Source of the DNA: DASYVD01 sp036000545
GTDB taxonomy: Bacteria > Actinomycetota > UBA4738 > CALAEC01
Direction of reading: 5' to 3'
Assembly (NCBI GenBank): GCA_036000545.1
Contig: DASYVD010000012.1
Span: 1-7,179, forward strand
DNA: 7,179 bases
The position numbers and the translations under genes are program-made. This document shows positions 5,761 to 7,179 of this stretch, piece after piece. Below the pieces are notes generated by a model. The model was given only the letters and a program-made list of their open reading frames with translations. It did not search any database and was not told where the DNA came from. The stretch's first letter is position 1; the number at the start of each line of letters is the position of its first letter.

Positions 5761-7179
5761 ATGACCACGGTAGCCACCGGATACGAGACCGTCATCGGGC
5801 TCGAGTGCCACGTCGAGCTCTCCACCCAGACCAAGATGTTCTGCGGGTGCCGCAACGAGTTCGGGGCCGAGCCCAACACGCTCGTGTGCCCGGTATGCCT
5901 GGGGCACCCGGGGACGCTTCCCGTCGCCAATCGTCAGGCCATCGAGTACACGATGAAGATCGCCCTGGCGCTGGGGTGCGAGATCGCCCGGCACTCACTC
6001 TTCCACCGGAAGAACTACTTCTACCCGGACATGCCGAAGAACTACCAGATCAGCCAGTACGACCTGCCGATCGGCATCGGAGGGCACCTGGAGGTGGAGG
6101 TCGACGGGGAGATCCGCAGGGTGGGTATCACCCGGGTGCACCTCGAGGAGGATACGGGGAAGACGATGCACGTCGGGGCGACCGGACGGATCGCCGAGGC
6201 GGAGTACGCGCTCGAGGACTACAACCGCGCGGGAGTCCCTCTGGTCGAGGTGGTGTCCGAGCCCGACATCCGCTCCCCTGAGGAGGCGGTGGCTTACCTC
6301 CGGGAGCTCCGGGCACTCCTCGAAGCCCTGGGGGTGTCCGACGTGCGGATGGAGGAGGGATCCCTCCGATGCGACGCCAACATCTCGGTGCGTCCCTCGG
6401 GAGATCCTGAATACGGCGTGAAGGCTGAGATCAAGAACATGAACTCGATCCGCTCTGTAGAGCGGGCCCTCCGGTTCGAGGACGACCGCCAGCGGCAGGC
6501 ACTGGCGGCGGGGGAGACGCTCATCCAGGAAACCAGACATTGGGACGAGGACAAGGGCGTGACCCTTCCTCTCCGGTCAAAGGAGTACGCGTTCGACTAT
6601 CGCTACTTCCCCGAGCCCGATCTGGCGCCGCTGGAGCCGGACGAGGAATGGATCGAGCGGGTCCGGGCGGAGCTCCCCGAGTTGCCGGCGGCCCGGCGCC
6701 GCCGGTTCGTCGAGAAGTACGGCCTGGATCCCGTCCACGCCCGACTGGTGGGGTTCTCGAAGGAGTGGGCCGACTTCTTCGAGGAAACCGTCGGACTGGG
6801 GACTGATCCCCGGGCTGCGGCCAACTGGATGACCGGGGACCTGGCCGGCCTGCTCAACGAGGCCCGGGTCGGGCTCTCGGAATCACGAGCGAAGCCCGGA
6901 CACATCGCCGACATCATCCGTCTGATCGGCGAGGGAGTCATCTCGATGCCTGCGGGGAAGCAGGTCTTGGCAGAGGCTTTTGCTTCGGGCAAGCCCGCGC
7001 AGCAGATCGTGAAGGAGAAAGGGCTGGCCCAGATCTCTGACGCGGCCGAACTGGAGACGTTTGTCGACGAGGTCATCGCGGAGAACCCCGGCCCCGCGGA
7101 GCAGTTCCGGGGCGGCAAGGAGGGGGTCATCGGCTTCCTGGTTGGCCAGGTGATGAAGAAGACCAAGGGGGCCGCCAAT
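5761..7179 (+). CDS. gatB: Asp-tRNA(Asn)/Glu-tRNA(Gln) amidotransferase subunit B (3' end cut by window)
   Basis: The frame is open from ATG 5761 to the window edge, 473 codons without a stop. GatB binds the mischarged tRNA, phosphorylates the side-chain carboxylate with ATP and amidates it with ammonia from GatA. Family hallmarks are all present: ETVIGLECHVELST (9-22), a Cys4 zinc site (Cys28, 30, 43, 46, including CPVCLGHPG), YFYPDMPKNYQISQYD (86-101), VHLEEDTGK (126-134), DYNRAGVPLVEVVSEPD (153-169), CDANISVRP (204-212), KAEIKNMNS (221-229) and DYRYFPEPDL (279-288). The last third is the helical and YqeY-like tail domain that contacts tRNA, ending GFLVGQVMKKTKGAAN. Relatives typically finish 10-20 residues after that sequence, so little is missing. 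It is preceded by its own candidate promoter and follows the methyltransferase by 25 bases. Confidence 0.98.
   Translation, partial: MTTVATGYETVIGLECHVELSTQTKMFCGCRNEFGAEPNTLVCPVCLGHPGTLPVANRQAIEYTMKIALALGCEIARHSLFHRKNYFYPDMPKNYQISQYDLPIGIGGHLEVEVDGEIRRVGITRVHLEEDTGKTMHVGATGRIAEAEYALEDYNRAGVPLVEVVSEPDIRSPEEAVAYLRELRALLEALGVSDVRMEEGSLRCDANISVRPSGDPEYGVKAEIKNMNSIRSVERALRFEDDRQRQALAAGETLIQETRHWDEDKGVTLPLRSKEYAFDYRYFPEPDLAPLEPDEEWIERVRAELPELPAARRRRFVEKYGLDPVHARLVGFSKEWADFFEETVGLGTDPRAAANWMTGDLAGLLNEARVGLSESRAKPGHIADIIRLIGEGVISMPAGKQVLAEAFASGKPAQQIVKEKGLAQISDAAELETFVDEVIAENPGPAEQFRGGKEGVIGFLVGQVMKKTKGAAN

Noticed and set aside
6685..6705. Eight-pair all-GC inverted repeat CCGGCGGC/GCCGCCGG with a five-base loop
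   Set aside because: It is inside the gatB coding region, over codons for Pro-Ala-Ala-Arg repeats, and is the kind of structure expected from GC-rich Arg/Ala codons. No neighbouring feature suggests a function.
1..7179. Mobile element, CRISPR, toxin-antitoxin, phage or defence genes
   Set aside because: No transposase or integrase motifs, no direct-repeat arrays, no paired small genes and no large gaps are present; all space is taken by housekeeping and transport genes on one strand.

Overview
The window is a compact, GC-rich (about two thirds G+C by eye) bacterial chromosomal segment with every supported gene on the + strand and almost no non-coding DNA. High GC, frequent GTG starts, TANNNT -10 boxes placed 6-7 bases before start codons (leaderless-type genes), and ligA next to gatC and gatA all suggest an Actinomycetota member, possibly an uncultured lineage. 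I cannot place it more finely from sequence alone.

Layout: (1) 1-950 is the end of a polar amino acid ABC importer: the tail of the permease, overlapping its ATPase by 4 bases (GTGA). The ATPase has the variant Walker B/D-loop text DEVTSALDPE. (2) 973-3021 is a full NAD-dependent DNA ligase, ligA. (3) 3023-3184 is a 53-residue two-helix membrane protein, starting one base after the ligA stop and preceded by a strong ribosome binding site. (4) 3233-5004 is gatC followed two bases later by gatA. (5) 5004-5735 is a class I SAM-dependent methyltransferase of unknown substrate whose start overlaps the gatA stop (TGATG). (6) 5761-7179 is gatB, running off the right edge with probably only a few residues missing.

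GatC, GatA and GatB form the glutamine-dependent amidotransferase that converts Glu-tRNA(Gln) and/or Asp-tRNA(Asn) to the correctly charged tRNA. All key residues I can check (GatA Lys-cisSer-Ser triad, GatB conserved motifs and Cys4 zinc site) are intact. ligA is a separate essential function often found beside these genes in actinobacteria.

I see no mobile elements, CRISPR arrays, RNA genes or defence genes, and no intergenic stretch exceeds 50 bases. The most interesting points are the repeated leaderless-promoter geometry ahead of ligA, gatC and gatB, and two passenger genes, the methyltransferase between gatA and gatB and the small membrane protein between ligA and gatC. Otherwise this is a conserved housekeeping region and I do not see a convincing new system in it.
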